From Dactylosporangium sucinum (GTDB taxonomy: Bacteria; Actinomycetota; Actinomycetes; Mycobacteriales; Micromonosporaceae), in the NCBI RefSeq assembly GCF_014647515.1, contig NZ_BMPI01000009.1, forward strand, positions 62,001-126,000: DNA of 64,000 bases. The letters are read 5' to 3'. The position numbers were made by a program, and so were the translations under genes. The notes beneath the pieces are model-generated. The model did not search any database, was not told where the DNA came from, and saw only the letters and a program-made list of their open reading frames with translations. Below are positions 50,610 to 59,593 of this stretch, in pieces. The stretch's first letter is position 1, and each line of letters opens with the position of its first letter.

Positions 50610-51755
50610 GTGCCTAGTGTTGACGTCCTCGTGGTAGGTGCCGGCCTGGCCGGGCTGCACACCGCGCGGCTGCTCGGGCAGCGCGGGCTGAGCGTGGTCG
50701 TCGTTGATCGGCGGCGGTCATTGTCGGCCGGGATCCGCACCACCGGGATCTTCGTGCGGCGCACGCTCGAGGACTTCGACCTGCCCGAGCACCTGCTCGG
50801 GCCCGGGGTTCGGGACGTGCTCCTGTATCCGCCCTCGCGGCGGGCGCCCGTGCGGCTCAGCAGTGAGCGGGACGAGTACCGGGTCGCCGACATGCCCGGG
50901 GTCTACGAGCACGCCCGGCGGGCCGCCGGAGCCGCCGGAGTACAGGTGCGGCTCGGGGTCCGGTACGAAGGGGTCGACGGGAACGTCGTCCGGCTCGGGC
51001 GGGACGACGCGGTCCGGGCGCGGTTCGTCGTCGGGGCGGACGGGGCGCGGTCGGCGGTGGCGAGGGACCTTGGGCTTGACGTCAACCGGCAGCTGCTCGT
51101 CGGGGCGGAGATCGTCCATCCGATCCGGCCCGGGGACCGGCGACCCGCCTTCCACTGCGTGCTCGACCCGCGGGTCGCGCCCGGGTACCTCGGCTGGGTC
51201 ATCGACGACGGGAGACACGCCCACATCGGCGTCGCCGGATACCAGCGCGCCATGAATGGCGGCGTGAAGCGGCTGCTCGACGTGTTCGCCGCGACCGCGC
51301 CCGGAAGGTCCGAGCCCACCGGCGACGTCGAGCGGCGCGGGGGGCCGATTCCCGTCGGTGGGATCCTGAGGAGGCTGGCCTGCCCGCGCGGGCTGCTCGT
51401 CGGGGACGCCGCCGGGGCCGTGTCACCGCTCACCGCCGGCGGGCTCGATCCCTGCCTGCGGCTGTCCGAGCTGGCCGCCGACGTCGTCGTCCGGTACCTC
51501 CACAGCGGCGACGACGCGGTCCTCCGGCAGTACGACGGGAACGCCCTGCGGCAGCGGTTCCGCGGGCGGCTCGCGATGCGGCGGCTGCTGGCCGGGATCC
51601 GGCGGCCCGCCGTCGCCGAGGCGGCCGTGGCGGCCCTGCGGACGCCGGCCGGGCGGGCCGCCGCGCGCCGGGTGCTGTTCGGGGACGGGTCGTTCCCCGA
51701 CGTCACTGTACGGCTGGGAAGCCCTGTGAGCCGCGTCACCTCGGCACGACCGTGA
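50610..51755 (+). CDS. FAD-dependent oxidoreductase, geranylgeranyl reductase-like
   Basis: A 381-residue flavoprotein. The N-terminus [20 protein letters not shown] is the dinucleotide-binding fold; [20 protein letters not shown] is the DG motif of hydroxylase-type flavoenzymes; [20 protein letters not shown] is the GD motif. It resembles geranylgeranyl reductases and related dehydrogenases of lipid metabolism rather than aromatic hydroxylases. GTG 50610 lies seven bases after TAGCTT (50597-50602), a leaderless promoter. The substrate is unknown. A lipoprotein gene follows 83 bases on and is probably separate. Confidence 0.82.
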   Translation: MPSVDVLVVGAGLAGLHTARLLGQRGLSVVVVDRRRSLSAGIRTTGIFVRRTLEDFDLPEHLLGPGVRDVLLYPPSRRAPVRLSSERDEYRVADMPGVYEHARRAAGAAGVQVRLGVRYEGVDGNVVRLGRDDAVRARFVVGADGARSAVARDLGLDVNRQLLVGAEIVHPIRPGDRRPAFHCVLDPRVAPGYLGWVIDDGRHAHIGVAGYQRAMNGGVKRLLDVFAATAPGRSEPTGDVERRGGPIPVGGILRRLACPRGLLVGDAAGAVSPLTAGGLDPCLRLSELAADVVVRYLHSGDDAVLRQYDGNALRQRFRGRLAMRRLLAGIRRPAVAEAAVAALRTPAGRAAARRVLFGDGSFPDVTVRLGSPVSRVTSARP

Positions 51756-51838
51756 CCGACAAGTGATCGTCCGGGACACACCACGGACAGCTGGCGCCAG
51801 TACGATCCTCGCGCCATCCCACTCTTAGGAAGAACTCG

Positions 51839-52651
51839 ATGAAGCTCGCATGGGGACGGGCCGCGGCGACAATCGCCGCGGCCACTTTGATGTTCGGCAC
51901 GACCGCCTGCGCCGACGCCACGGAGAGCACCGGCACGCCGGGCGCCGCGGCGACCACCTCCAAGGCGCCGGAGGCGAAGCAGGTCCTGCTCGGCTCGCTC
52001 GCGGAGTACGACAAGGGCGTCTACGCGATGGAGTTCACCGGCCGGGACAACAAGGGTTCGGGCGCGATCGACGCGACCAAGAAGCACGCGTACATGAAGA
52101 TGGTCTCGACCGACCCGGACGCCGCGTTCACGATGGAGATCCTGCTGCTGGACCCGGACGCCTACCTGAAGATGGACATGGGCGACCTGGCCAAGCAGCT
52201 GCCGGGCATGTCGCTGATGACCGGCAAGACCTGGATGCACCTCGACAAGGCGAAGATCACCGACGCCGACACCCTCGGCATCAAGGAGGACGAGTCGGAC
52301 ATGCTCGACCTCAAGGCCCTGCTCGACAGCGCCAAGGACGTCAAGACCAGCGGCGACGGCAAGTTCACCGGCACGCTCGACCTGGCCAAGGGCGACGACT
52401 CGCCGATGACCGACGAGGCCGTGGTCAAGGCCCTCGCCGACAAGGCCGCCGCCGTCCCGTTCACCGCGACCGTCGACGCCCAGGGCCGGTTCTCCGACAT
52501 GACGATCGACGTGCCGGCGGCCGGCGAGACCAAGCCGCACCAGCTGACGCTCAAGGTGACGCAGTACGGCACGGTCACCATCCCGGCCAAGCCGACCGGC
52601 AAGGCCGTCGTCGAGGCCCCGGCCAGCGCGTACGAGATCCTCAACGGCTGA
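51839..52651 (+). CDS. LppX/LprG-like lipoprotein
   Basis: A 270-residue exported lipoprotein. The N-terminus ends MFGTTACADATEST with a lipobox-like TTAC; the Cys at about 24 would be acylated. The mature part has the alternating beta strands of the LppX_LprAFG family (YAMEFTGRDNKGSGAIDATK, AFTMEILLLDPDAYLKMD), Lys/Asp-rich and ending VEAPASAYEILNG. Family members form half-barrels that bind lipids or glycolipids at the cell surface. ATG 51839 has AGGAAGA six bases upstream. No partner transporter is adjacent. Confidence 0.85.
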   Translation: MKLAWGRAAATIAAATLMFGTTACADATESTGTPGAAATTSKAPEAKQVLLGSLAEYDKGVYAMEFTGRDNKGSGAIDATKKHAYMKMVSTDPDAAFTMEILLLDPDAYLKMDMGDLAKQLPGMSLMTGKTWMHLDKAKITDADTLGIKEDESDMLDLKALLDSAKDVKTSGDGKFTGTLDLAKGDDSPMTDEAVVKALADKAAAVPFTATVDAQGRFSDMTIDVPAAGETKPHQLTLKVTQYGTVTIPAKPTGKAVVEAPASAYEILNG

Positions 52652-52773
52652 TCCGGACGCGGCGGCCCGCACGCCGACGGGCGGGCCGCCGCGCCCAACA
52701 TGGGGAGCCCCCCGCCCCGATCTGGGGGATCGCTCCGATTCCCGGGGGCCGTGCCGCGCCTAGCGTCGGTGGC

Positions 52774-53475
52774 ATGGAAACCGGCATGGAAATCACCGGA
52801 CAGCGGCCACCGACCGGGGTCCGCGACGCGTTACCGATGCTCGCGGCGCTGGTCCCGTTCGGGCTCACCGTCGGCGCGGCCGTCGCCGCGAGCGACGTGG
52901 GCCCGTTCACCGGGTGGTCCTCGTCCTGGCTCATCGTCGGCGGCGGCGCCCAGCTCGTCGCCGTGCAGCTGCTCGACGGCGGCGCCCACGCCGCCCTGAT
53001 CGTCGCGATGACCCTCGTCGTCAACGCGCGGCACCTGCTCTACAGCGCGTCGATCGCGCCCTACGCCCAGCCCTGGCCGCGCCGCTGGCGGCTGCTCGGC
53101 GCATACGTGCTCGCCGACCCGGTCTACGCGCTGGCCATCGGCCGCTTCGAGCGCGTCGGCGAACGGCCGGCCGCGCGGCTGCGGTACTACGCCGGCGTCG
53201 CGGCCGTCCTGTGGCCCGGCTGGCTGCTGATCACCGGCGCCGGCGTGCTGCTGGCCGGGCTCCTGCCGGACACGCTGCCGCTGACGTTCGCGGTGCCGCT
53301 CGGCTTCCTGCTGCTGCTCCTGCCGATGCTCAAGGACCTCCCGGCGATCGCCGCCGCGGCCGCCGGCGGTGCCGTCGCGCTCGCCACGGCCGGGCTGCCG
53401 CTCGGGCTCAACGTGCTCCTCGGCGGCGCCGCGGGCGCCCTCGCCGGGATGTCCGCCGGCGGCGGCGATGCGTGA
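52774..53475 (+). CDS. azlC: AzlC-type branched-chain amino acid exporter, large subunit
   Basis: A 233-residue membrane protein with about seven helices. PMLAALVPFGLTVGAAVAAS and SSWLIVGGGAQLVAVQLLDG followed by LVVNARHLLYSASIAPY are AzlC motifs; the NARHLLYS element is highly conserved. With AzlD it forms an exporter for branched-chain amino acids or analogues. ATG 52774 follows TAGCGT (52761-52766) by seven bases, again leaderless. The next start lies eight bases before its stop. Both genes are likely controlled together, but no Lrp-type regulator is adjacent. Confidence 0.88.
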   Translation: METGMEITGQRPPTGVRDALPMLAALVPFGLTVGAAVAASDVGPFTGWSSSWLIVGGGAQLVAVQLLDGGAHAALIVAMTLVVNARHLLYSASIAPYAQPWPRRWRLLGAYVLADPVYALAIGRFERVGERPAARLRYYAGVAAVLWPGWLLITGAGVLLAGLLPDTLPLTFAVPLGFLLLLLPMLKDLPAIAAAAAGGAVALATAGLPLGLNVLLGGAAGALAGMSAGGGDA

Positions 53476-53770
53476 GTGGCTCGTCCTCGCGGCGGTCGGC
53501 GCCGGCACCTACCTGATGCGGGTCGCGTTCCTCCTGCCGGGCCGCGGCGCGGCGCCGGCGCCCGTGCGGCGCGCCCTGCCGCACATCGGACCGGCCGTGC
53601 TGGGCGCCCTCGTGACGCCCGCGCTGCTCCTGCCGGCGGGGGATGCGTCGGTACTGCCGACGCTCGCCGCCGCCTTCGTCTGTGCCCTGGTGTGGTGGCG
53701 TAGCCGGAACACACCCGTCGCCCTCGTCACCGGCCTGCTGACCGCCTGGGCCGCCCTGTCGGTGCTGTGA
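53468..53770 (+). CDS. azlD: AzlD-type exporter small subunit
   Basis: A 100-residue protein with about four helices: WLVLAAVGAGTYLMRVAFLL, ALPHIGPAVLGALVTPALLL and a C-terminal helix after WWRSRNTPVALVTGLLTAWA. The YLMR and P-A-x-L-x-A-L patterns match AzlD. ATG 53468 overlaps the AzlC gene by eight bases, the usual translational coupling. It completes the two-component exporter. The next gene, a very short frame, begins 20 bases after its stop. Confidence 0.87.
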   Translation: MREWLVLAAVGAGTYLMRVAFLLPGRGAAPAPVRRALPHIGPAVLGALVTPALLLPAGDASVLPTLAAAFVCALVWWRSRNTPVALVTGLLTAWAALSVL

Positions 53771-53790
53771 AAGCAGAGAGGAGTCCGCTC

Positions 53791-53823
53791 ATGCCTATGC
53801 ACTGGGCCGGTCCGACCCGCTGA
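53791..53823 (+). CDS. 10-residue upstream ORF before the CHAT gene
   Basis: ATG 53791, seven bases after GAGAGGAG, encodes MPMHWAGPTR and stops at 53821-53823. The strong ribosome site belongs to this mini-frame, not to the CHAT gene, whose GTG follows the stop by three bases. Terminating ribosomes could restart there, so the uORF may couple or limit translation of the protease. Confidence 0.5.
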   Translation: MPMHWAGPTR

Positions 53824-53826
53824 CGA

Positions 53827-56800
53827 GTGGCTGACATGATGGCGGCCATGAATGGCAGCGACCTGAACGAACTGCGGCTCGACGTCCGCGTCGCGCAGAG
53901 CCGGATGCGCAGCACCGCGATGCTCAACGGAGCGCCGCTGTGCGAGCGGGACGAGCCGCTGCCGTTCGGGCGCGACGAGGTCTGGACACTGCTCGACCGG
54001 CCCGACGCCGCCGAGCGGCTGGGCCGGCTGGGGCAGCGACTGTCGGCCGCGCTGTTCGACGCCGACGCGCTGGACCGGCTCACGACGCTCGTCGGCGACG
54101 GCGCGGCCGTCGACGTCGTGGTCACCGGCGACGGGCCCGCCCACGAGCTGCCGTTCGAGCTGATCCGGCTGACCGACCAGCGGGTCCTCGCCACGGTCGA
54201 CGGCGTGCGGTTCACGCGGGCGGTCGCCGGGGTGGACACCGCCGTCCAGCCGCCGTCGCCCGGGCCGCTGAAGATCCTGGTCGCGGTCGGCGCGCCGGAG
54301 CACACCGAGAACGTGGCGCTCGACATCGAGGCCGAGATGCAGGCCATCATGAGTGTCGTCGACGGGCTGCGCCGGGTCGAGGTCACGATCCTGGAGGTGG
54401 CCGGGCCGCAGGAGATCGCCGAGGCGCTGCGCCGCGACGCGTACCACGTGCTGCACCTGTCGGCCCACGGCTCCCCGCACGGCGTCGAGCTGGAGGACCG
54501 CGACGGCAACGCCGTGCAGGTCGGCGCCGAGGACCTGGTGCGCGTGCTGCGCCGCGGCGGCCGTCCACTGCCGCTCATCGTGCTGTCCAGCTGCGACGGT
54601 GCCGCCGACGCGTCCACCGGGCTGGCGGTGACGCTGCTGCGGCACGGCGCCGAGCGGGTGATCGCGATGCAGACGTCGGTCAGCGACCGGTACGCGACCG
54701 GCCTGCTCACCCGCGTCTACCGGACCCTGGCCGAGGAGAACCGGCCCGTGGCGGCCGCCCTCGCCGGGGCGCGTGCGGCGCTGTTCGACGACGAGGGGCG
54801 CCCCGAGTACGCGGTGGCGACGCTGTTCGCCGCCGGCGACGGTCCATTGTGGAATGCGGACCTGGATGCGGTACCGCTGAGCAACCCGACGGACCCGCCG
54901 AGCGGGACGGGCGTGCGGGAGCTGGCCCTCGGCGAGCTCGTCGGCCGCCGCGCCCTGCTGCGCACCGTGCTGCGGACGCTGCGCGACGACCTGCCGCCCG
55001 CGGAGGGCTCGGCGCTCGTCAACGGCGTCGTCCTGACGGGTGTCGCGGGCATCGGCAAGACCGCGCTGGCCGGCCGCGCCCTCAACCGGCTGCGCGAGGA
55101 CGACGACGACCCGTGGACGATCGTCGTGCCCGCCTCGGACCTCGGCGACGTGGCCGAGCTGACCGAGCTGACCGAGGCGCTGCGCACCCGGCGCGTGCTG
55201 GTTCTCTTCGACGACTTCGAGCGGCACCTCACCGTCGGCGGCGAGGCGTTCCGCGAGCCCGGGTTCGCCGACGCCTTCGCGGCGCTGTGCAAGGCGGCGG
55301 AGCGCGGCAAGATCCTGGTGACCAGCCGGCACCCGGTGCCGGGCGACGCGCCGCTGCGGCGGGTCGAGGTGCCGCCGATGGGCGACGCCGAGCTGAGCCG
55401 GCTGCTGCTGCGCATGCCCGCGCTGCGCGAGGTCGACCCCGACGACCGGGCCACGATCCTGGCGACGATCGGCGGGCACCCGCGGCTCGTCGAGTTCGTC
55501 GACGCGCTGCTGCGCGGCAAGGGCGGCCGGGCCCGGCTGCCCGAGGTCACCGAGCGGCTGCGCGCCCTCGCGCGGCGCGAGCGGATCGCGCTGGCCCGCT
55601 CGGCCGCCGACGCGCCCGGCGCGGCCGCGGCGACCCGGCAGGCGGTCACGCTCGCCGCCCGGGACATGCTCATCGAGGAGCTGGTCGGCCTGCTCTCCCC
55701 CGCCGAGCGCGAGACGCTGCTGCAGGCCGCCGTGGTACGGATACCGCTGACCGCCGCCGACCTCGCCGTCGCGCTCGACGGCACGGACCCGGCCGCGCAC
55801 CTCGTGCGGCTGCGGGGCCTCACGCTCGTCGCGGCCGGCGGCGACGGGGTCCTCGTCGAGCCGTGGGTCCGCGAGGCGCTGGCCGGCCTGCACGGCGACC
55901 GGCTCGCCGACCGGCACCGGCGGGCCGCCGCGATGTGCGCACACGTCTTCGATGCGAACCGGGCCGACTTCGGCACGCTGACCGAGGCCGTGCACCACCT
56001 GCGGGCCCTCGACGCGGCCGACGAGCTGGCCGCGTTCGCCGGGCGGGTGCTGCCGAAGCTCGACGGCGCGCTGACGGTCGCCACGTTCCTCGACCCGGTG
56101 ACGACGTACCTGCCGGCGGAGCACCCCGCCTTCACCCGCCTCGCCGAGCGCGCACGCGACGCGCTGGAGGCGCTGGGCCGTACCGCCGACGCCGCCGCGC
56201 TCGGTGACACGGTCATCGCGTGCCATCGCGCGGCGGCCGGGGCGCAGCCGAACGCGCCCGCCGAGGCGGAACCGAACGCGTCCGCCGAGGCGGAACCGAA
56301 CGCGTCCGCCTGGGTGGAGCTGAGTGCGGCGCTCGACACGCAGGGCCGGCTGCTGCACCGGCTCGGCCGCACCGACGACGCGCGCCGCTGCTACGCCGAG
56401 GCGCTCGACATCGACGAGCGACTCAGCTCGGCCGAGCCCGGCGAGGACCGGCTGCGGCGCAACGTCGGCCTGAGCCACCGCCGGCTGGCCCAGCTCGCCC
56501 TCGACGGCGGCGACCTCGGCGACGCCCGCACGGCCGGCGCGGCGGCGCTGGACATCCACCGGGCGCTCGCCGAGGCCCACCCGGACACGGCGGCACCGCA
56601 GGTCGACCTCGCCACCGCCCTCGGCCTGCTGGCCGCCGTCGCGCGCGCCGAGGGCGACACCGCCGCGGCCCGGCAGCTGACCGAGCAGGCCCTGGAGCTG
56701 TGGCGCCGGCTCGCCGTGGACGAGCCGTCGCTGCAGGACGAGCTCGCCGGCGCGGTGAGCGCCCTGGCCGACCTCGTCCGGGCCGAAGGGAGCGATCCCG

Positions 56801-57435
56801 GTCGGGCCCGGGAGCTGACCCTGGAGGCGGCCGGGATCATCGCGGGCCTGGCCGAGGCCGACCCGGAGAGCCTGCCCCGCAAGCGCGAGCTGCTCGCCTC
56901 GTACTGGCGGCTGGCCGACATGGACACCGACGCGGGCGACCTCGCCTGCGCCGGCAAGCACGTGGCGAGCGGCCTGTCGCTCGCGGAGCACCTCGCCGAG
57001 ACCGACCCGGACAGCCTCGACGCGTGGCGCGACCTGACGACGGCGCTGCGCCGCACGGCCGAGCACGCCGCCGCCAACGGCCGGCCGGAGGAGGTGCGGG
57101 GCAACCTGGAGTGGGCGCTGGAGATCGCGGAGCGGCTCGTGCACCGCTTCCCGCGCGCCGCCGGCCGGCACCGGGAGCTGGCCGCGGCGGCCGAGCGGCT
57201 GGGCGACTGGCTGCGCGACACCGGCGACCACGCCGCGGCCCGCGCCCTGTTCCGGCAGGGTGTCGCCGCGTCACGGCGGCGGGCGGCGCTCGATCCGGGC
57301 GACGCGGGCGCGCCCCTGGCCGAGGCGGCCCTGCACGCGCGCATCGCCGAACTGGACGCGGTGGCCGGGCACGAGGGCCGGGCCCGTCAGCGGGGCCGGC
57401 GCGCCCTCGCGGCCCTTCCCGGTGGCGACGAGTGA
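53827..57435 (+). CDS. CHAT protease - STAND NTPase - TPR protein
   Basis: A 1202-residue cytoplasmic protein. About 90-355 is a CHAT (caspase-like) peptidase: VLHLSAHGSPHGVEL gives catalytic His 214 and IVLSSCDGAADAS gives Cys 256. A STAND NTPase follows, with P-loop GVAGIGKTAL at 405 and RVLVLFDDFE as Walker B. The C-terminal 400 residues are tetratricopeptide repeats (RCYAEALDIDERL, AAALDIHRALAEAHPDTAAP). A low-complexity linker with an 8-residue repeat separates NTPase and TPRs. Such fusions are thought to act as NLR-like triggered proteases in conflict or cell death. The start is uncertain (GTG 53827 or ATG codons within eight codons). It converges on a toxin cassette. Confidence 0.88.
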   Translation: MADMMAAMNGSDLNELRLDVRVAQSRMRSTAMLNGAPLCERDEPLPFGRDEVWTLLDRPDAAERLGRLGQRLSAALFDADALDRLTTLVGDGAAVDVVVTGDGPAHELPFELIRLTDQRVLATVDGVRFTRAVAGVDTAVQPPSPGPLKILVAVGAPEHTENVALDIEAEMQAIMSVVDGLRRVEVTILEVAGPQEIAEALRRDAYHVLHLSAHGSPHGVELEDRDGNAVQVGAEDLVRVLRRGGRPLPLIVLSSCDGAADASTGLAVTLLRHGAERVIAMQTSVSDRYATGLLTRVYRTLAEENRPVAAALAGARAALFDDEGRPEYAVATLFAAGDGPLWNADLDAVPLSNPTDPPSGTGVRELALGELVGRRALLRTVLRTLRDDLPPAEGSALVNGVVLTGVAGIGKTALAGRALNRLREDDDDPWTIVVPASDLGDVAELTELTEALRTRRVLVLFDDFERHLTVGGEAFREPGFADAFAALCKAAERGKILVTSRHPVPGDAPLRRVEVPPMGDAELSRLLLRMPALREVDPDDRATILATIGGHPRLVEFVDALLRGKGGRARLPEVTERLRALARRERIALARSAADAPGAAAATRQAVTLAARDMLIEELVGLLSPAERETLLQAAVVRIPLTAADLAVALDGTDPAAHLVRLRGLTLVAAGGDGVLVEPWVREALAGLHGDRLADRHRRAAAMCAHVFDANRADFGTLTEAVHHLRALDAADELAAFAGRVLPKLDGALTVATFLDPVTTYLPAEHPAFTRLAERARDALEALGRTADAAALGDTVIACHRAAAGAQPNAPAEAEPNASAEAEPNASAWVELSAALDTQGRLLHRLGRTDDARRCYAEALDIDERLSSAEPGEDRLRRNVGLSHRRLAQLALDGGDLGDARTAGAAALDIHRALAEAHPDTAAPQVDLATALGLLAAVARAEGDTAAARQLTEQALELWRRLAVDEPSLQDELAGAVSALADLVRAEGSDPGRARELTLEAAGIIAGLAEADPESLPRKRELLASYWRLADMDTDAGDLACAGKHVASGLSLAEHLAETDPDSLDAWRDLTTALRRTAEHAAANGRPEEVRGNLEWALEIAERLVHRFPRAAGRHRELAAAAERLGDWLRDTGDHAAARALFRQGVAASRRRAALDPGDAGAPLAEAALHARIAELDAVAGHEGRARQRGRRALAALPGGDE
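56248..56310 (+). repeat. 24-bp in-frame repeat in the CHAT-STAND gene
   Basis: Two full copies and a partial third of a 24-bp unit (56248-56271, 56272-56295, 56296-56310), encoding PNAxAEAE in tandem between the NTPase and the TPRs. It is coding and is a likely length-variable linker. Confidence 0.85.
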
Positions 57436-57457
57436 CCCGGCCGGCGGTGCGCCGGCG

Positions 57458-57901
57458 TCACTCGTCGCGCTGGCGGATGACGCCGGTGGTGAGCTCGGCG
57501 CTGGCGATCATGCGGGTGATCTCGATGGGGAGCGCGCGGAACTCGGTCGCCACCACCGCGAACGGGTCGACGAACCCGCTGGCGGTCTCGATCACGTAGC
57601 GGAAGCCGCGCGGCGAGCGCGGCGCGTCGCGGATCGCCCAGCGGGCGCCGTGCTTCACGATCATGTACTCGGCGACGAACGAGCCGAGGTCGGTGTGCAG
57701 CGTGACCCAGTCGTCCTGCTGGAACTCGCTCAGCGGCAGCCCCGACACGTATGCCTGGAGATAGGGCACCAGGACGAACGGGTCGGCGGCGACGGCCTGG
57801 GCCGGGGCGTCCAGCCCGCGCACCAGGGCCTCGAAGTTCTGATGAGACTCGCTCGCCCAGACCGGCAGATCCTCGCGGGCCTGAGCCGCGTTCTCGCTCA
57901 T
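57458..57901 (-). CDS. Candidate immunity protein of the T7SS toxin cassette
   Basis: A 147-residue soluble protein, last gene of the cassette. Segments include DDWVTLHTDLGSFVAEYMIV, KHGARWAIRDAPRSPRGFRY and ATEFRALPIEITRMI. I do not recognise a family with certainty; the HTDLGSFVAEYM pattern is reminiscent of small DUF-type proteins paired with toxins. It is 14 bases downstream of the predicted nuclease toxin, where immunity genes normally sit, and has GGGA six bases before ATG 57901. The immunity role is inferred from position only. Confidence 0.55.
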   Translation of the reverse strand: MSENAAQAREDLPVWASESHQNFEALVRGLDAPAQAVAADPFVLVPYLQAYVSGLPLSEFQQDDWVTLHTDLGSFVAEYMIVKHGARWAIRDAPRSPRGFRYVIETASGFVDPFAVVATEFRALPIEITRMIASAELTTGVIRQRDE

Positions 57902-57915
57902 GCAATTCCCATCAT

Positions 57916-58575
57916 TCAGCCATGAATATTGGCGATAATACCAGCGCTGTTGAGATATCTCAGGAGCTCGGGCGACGGTGGGGCACCCACGAACACCCAG
58001 CGCGGATCATAGGTCGGATCGGCGTTGCGCAAGGCGACGTCCTTGTTGATCTGCTCCTTGATCTTGTCGCTGAGCGGCACCTCCACCTTGACGGTGACGT
58101 CCTGGCCGTCGACCTCGACCGTGCGGTACGGCCCGTAGGTCTTCACCTCGACCGCGATCGTCTGCCCGTTGACGTGGACCGGGACGTCGACGTAGCGGCC
58201 GCCGGGCGTGGTGACCGGGAAGTCCGGGTCGTCGTTCATGTCCACCGGGTAGTGCTGCTCGGGGTCGCCGCCCCACAGCTCGCGGACCCACTCCTCGCCG
58301 CGCCGCCAGCGCTCCCGGTAGTCCTTCGTGTTGAGGACCTGGCTGCGCGTGCGGGAGGTGGTGCCGGGCGGCAGCGCGAGCGGCGGCCGGCCGGCCTGGG
58401 CCGCCTGACCGGTCGTCTCCTGCGCCTGGGTGACGGTCTGCGCGTCGGCGGGCCGGACCCGCCTGGGCGAGTCGCCGCCGTCACCGCCGTGGGTGGTGTC
58501 GGCGCCGTCGCCGTCGCCGCCGTGCGGGTGCGTGCCCCCGCCACCGGTCGTGGTCGGTCCGTGTGGTCTGCCCAT
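57916..58575 (-). CDS. Predicted nuclease toxin, PD-(D/E)XK type
   Basis: A 219-residue protein. Residues 1-70 are Gly/His/Thr/Pro-rich and probably disordered. The C-terminal domain (about 75-219) carries RRGEEWVREL (Glu 94/95), GGRYVDVPVHVNG (Asp 130) and TIAVEVKTYGPY (Glu 143, Lys 145), the E...D...ExK layout of restriction-endonuclease-fold toxins. The likely role is DNA cleavage in a target cell. The carrier module is encoded separately by the upstream WXG-like gene, four bases away. ATG 58575 is preceded by AGGG. The exact toxin family was not determined. Confidence 0.65.
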   Translation of the reverse strand: MGRPHGPTTTGGGGTHPHGGDGDGADTTHGGDGGDSPRRVRPADAQTVTQAQETTGQAAQAGRPPLALPPGTTSRTRSQVLNTKDYRERWRRGEEWVRELWGGDPEQHYPVDMNDDPDFPVTTPGGRYVDVPVHVNGQTIAVEVKTYGPYRTVEVDGQDVTVKVEVPLSDKIKEQINKDVALRNADPTYDPRWVFVGAPPSPELLRYLNSAGIIANIHG

Positions 58576-58579
58576 CGCC

Positions 58580-59281
58580 CTAGCCGTTCAGCAGCTTGGT
58601 CAGGTTGGTGAGGCTCATGATCAGCGCGGAGATGTACGACAGGATGCGCCCGGCCCACTTGAGGACGGCGGCGACGATCTGCGCCGCGATCACCGGGATG
58701 GTGACGACGAAGATCGCCTCGACGGCCCACACGATCACCCGGGCCACCAGGTCGGCGATGAGGTCCCGGACGAGCTCGCGGGTGAACTGCACCAGCTCGC
58801 CGGCGGCGTAGGTGGCCTCGGCCATGCAGACCGAGACGGCACCGAGCCCGCTGAGCGCGTCGACGTTGTTGAGCATCAGCCCGTGGTACGCGTCGGAGGC
58901 CTCGCCGTGCCAGCTCGGCATGTCGGCGCCGAGTGCCCGCTGCAGGTCCTCGCCCATCCGGTACAGCTCGTCGGCCATGTTGTTCCAGGTCGCGGCGTGC
59001 GAGCGGACCACGTCGGGCATGCCGGTGAGCTGGTCGAGCATCTCGCGGAGCGGCTCGAAGTACTCCATCGCCCAGCCGAGGCCGTTGGCCAGCAGCGCGC
59101 TGAACGGGTCCATGACGGTGGAGGCGACCTCGAGCCCGAGGCCGGCGCCGGCCAGCACGTCGTCGACCCAGCCCTTGCTGTGGATCGCGTCGACCAGGCC
59201 CTGGATGCTCTCGCCCATCGACGAGCCGGTCCACGCACGGCGGGTCGACTCGACCGGGGCGATCAGGGAGCCGTCGGTCAT
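58580..59281 (-). CDS. WXG100-like T7SS carrier protein with membrane helices
   Basis: A 233-residue helical protein. The middle contains MPSWHGEASDAYHGLMLNNV, with the W-x-G turn of WXG100/ESX substrates between two long amphipathic helices. The C-terminal part is hydrophobic (VIVWAVEAIFVVTIPVIAAQ and AGRILSYISALIMSLTN). ATG 59281 overlaps the previous stop as ATGA, and the toxin gene starts four bases after its own stop. It probably takes the toxin or itself through a type VII secretion machine encoded elsewhere. The hydrophobic tail could form a membrane anchor or translocation element. Confidence 0.75.
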   Translation of the reverse strand: MTDGSLIAPVESTRRAWTGSSMGESIQGLVDAIHSKGWVDDVLAGAGLGLEVASTVMDPFSALLANGLGWAMEYFEPLREMLDQLTGMPDVVRSHAATWNNMADELYRMGEDLQRALGADMPSWHGEASDAYHGLMLNNVDALSGLGAVSVCMAEATYAAGELVQFTRELVRDLIADLVARVIVWAVEAIFVVTIPVIAAQIVAAVLKWAGRILSYISALIMSLTNLTKLLNG

Positions 59282-59589
59282 GACTTGCCGTACTTGTTCA
59301 TCATGTCGCCGTTGTCGCTCTCGACGGCGTCGTAGGCGTTGGCGGTCGTGTCCAGGCCCTGCAGGACGAGCATGAGGTTCTCCTGCACGTACGCGATCAG
59401 CTCGTCCTGCTTCGCGTGCCGGCTCTCCAGGATCGCGGCGATCCACCCGCACAGCAGCCCGTAGGCCCGGTCGTCCTGCTGGATGTGCGCGCTGGCGGTC
59501 TTCACCGCGTGGAACCGCGCGACCAGGTCCTCGATCTTGCCGGCGTGCGCCCGGATCTCGGCCGTGTCGACCCGCATGCCGTCGGCCAT
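59278..59589 (-). CDS. EspC-like type VII secretion target
   Basis: A 103-residue helical-hairpin protein. GMRVDTAEIRAHAGKIEDLV at the start, then LCGWIAAILESRHAKQDEL and LDTTANAYDAVESDNGDMMN, matches the EspC/ESX-substrate pattern of actinobacterial T7SS loci, including the terminal Y-x-x-x-[DE] export-like motif (YDAVE). ATG 59589 follows the YbaB-like gene's stop closely; a second in-frame ATG four codons later is possible. It is part of the five-gene cassette and may pair with the WXG-like product. Confidence 0.78.
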   Translation of the reverse strand: MADGMRVDTAEIRAHAGKIEDLVARFHAVKTASAHIQQDDRAYGLLCGWIAAILESRHAKQDELIAYVQENLMLVLQGLDTTANAYDAVESDNGDMMNKYGKS

Positions 59590-59593
59590 GCCG

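Noticed and set aside
57916..59281. WXG carrier and toxin as one broken gene
   Set aside because: The toxin has its own ATG four bases after a clear stop, a ribosome site and a separate low-complexity leader; no single-base change would fuse them naturally.
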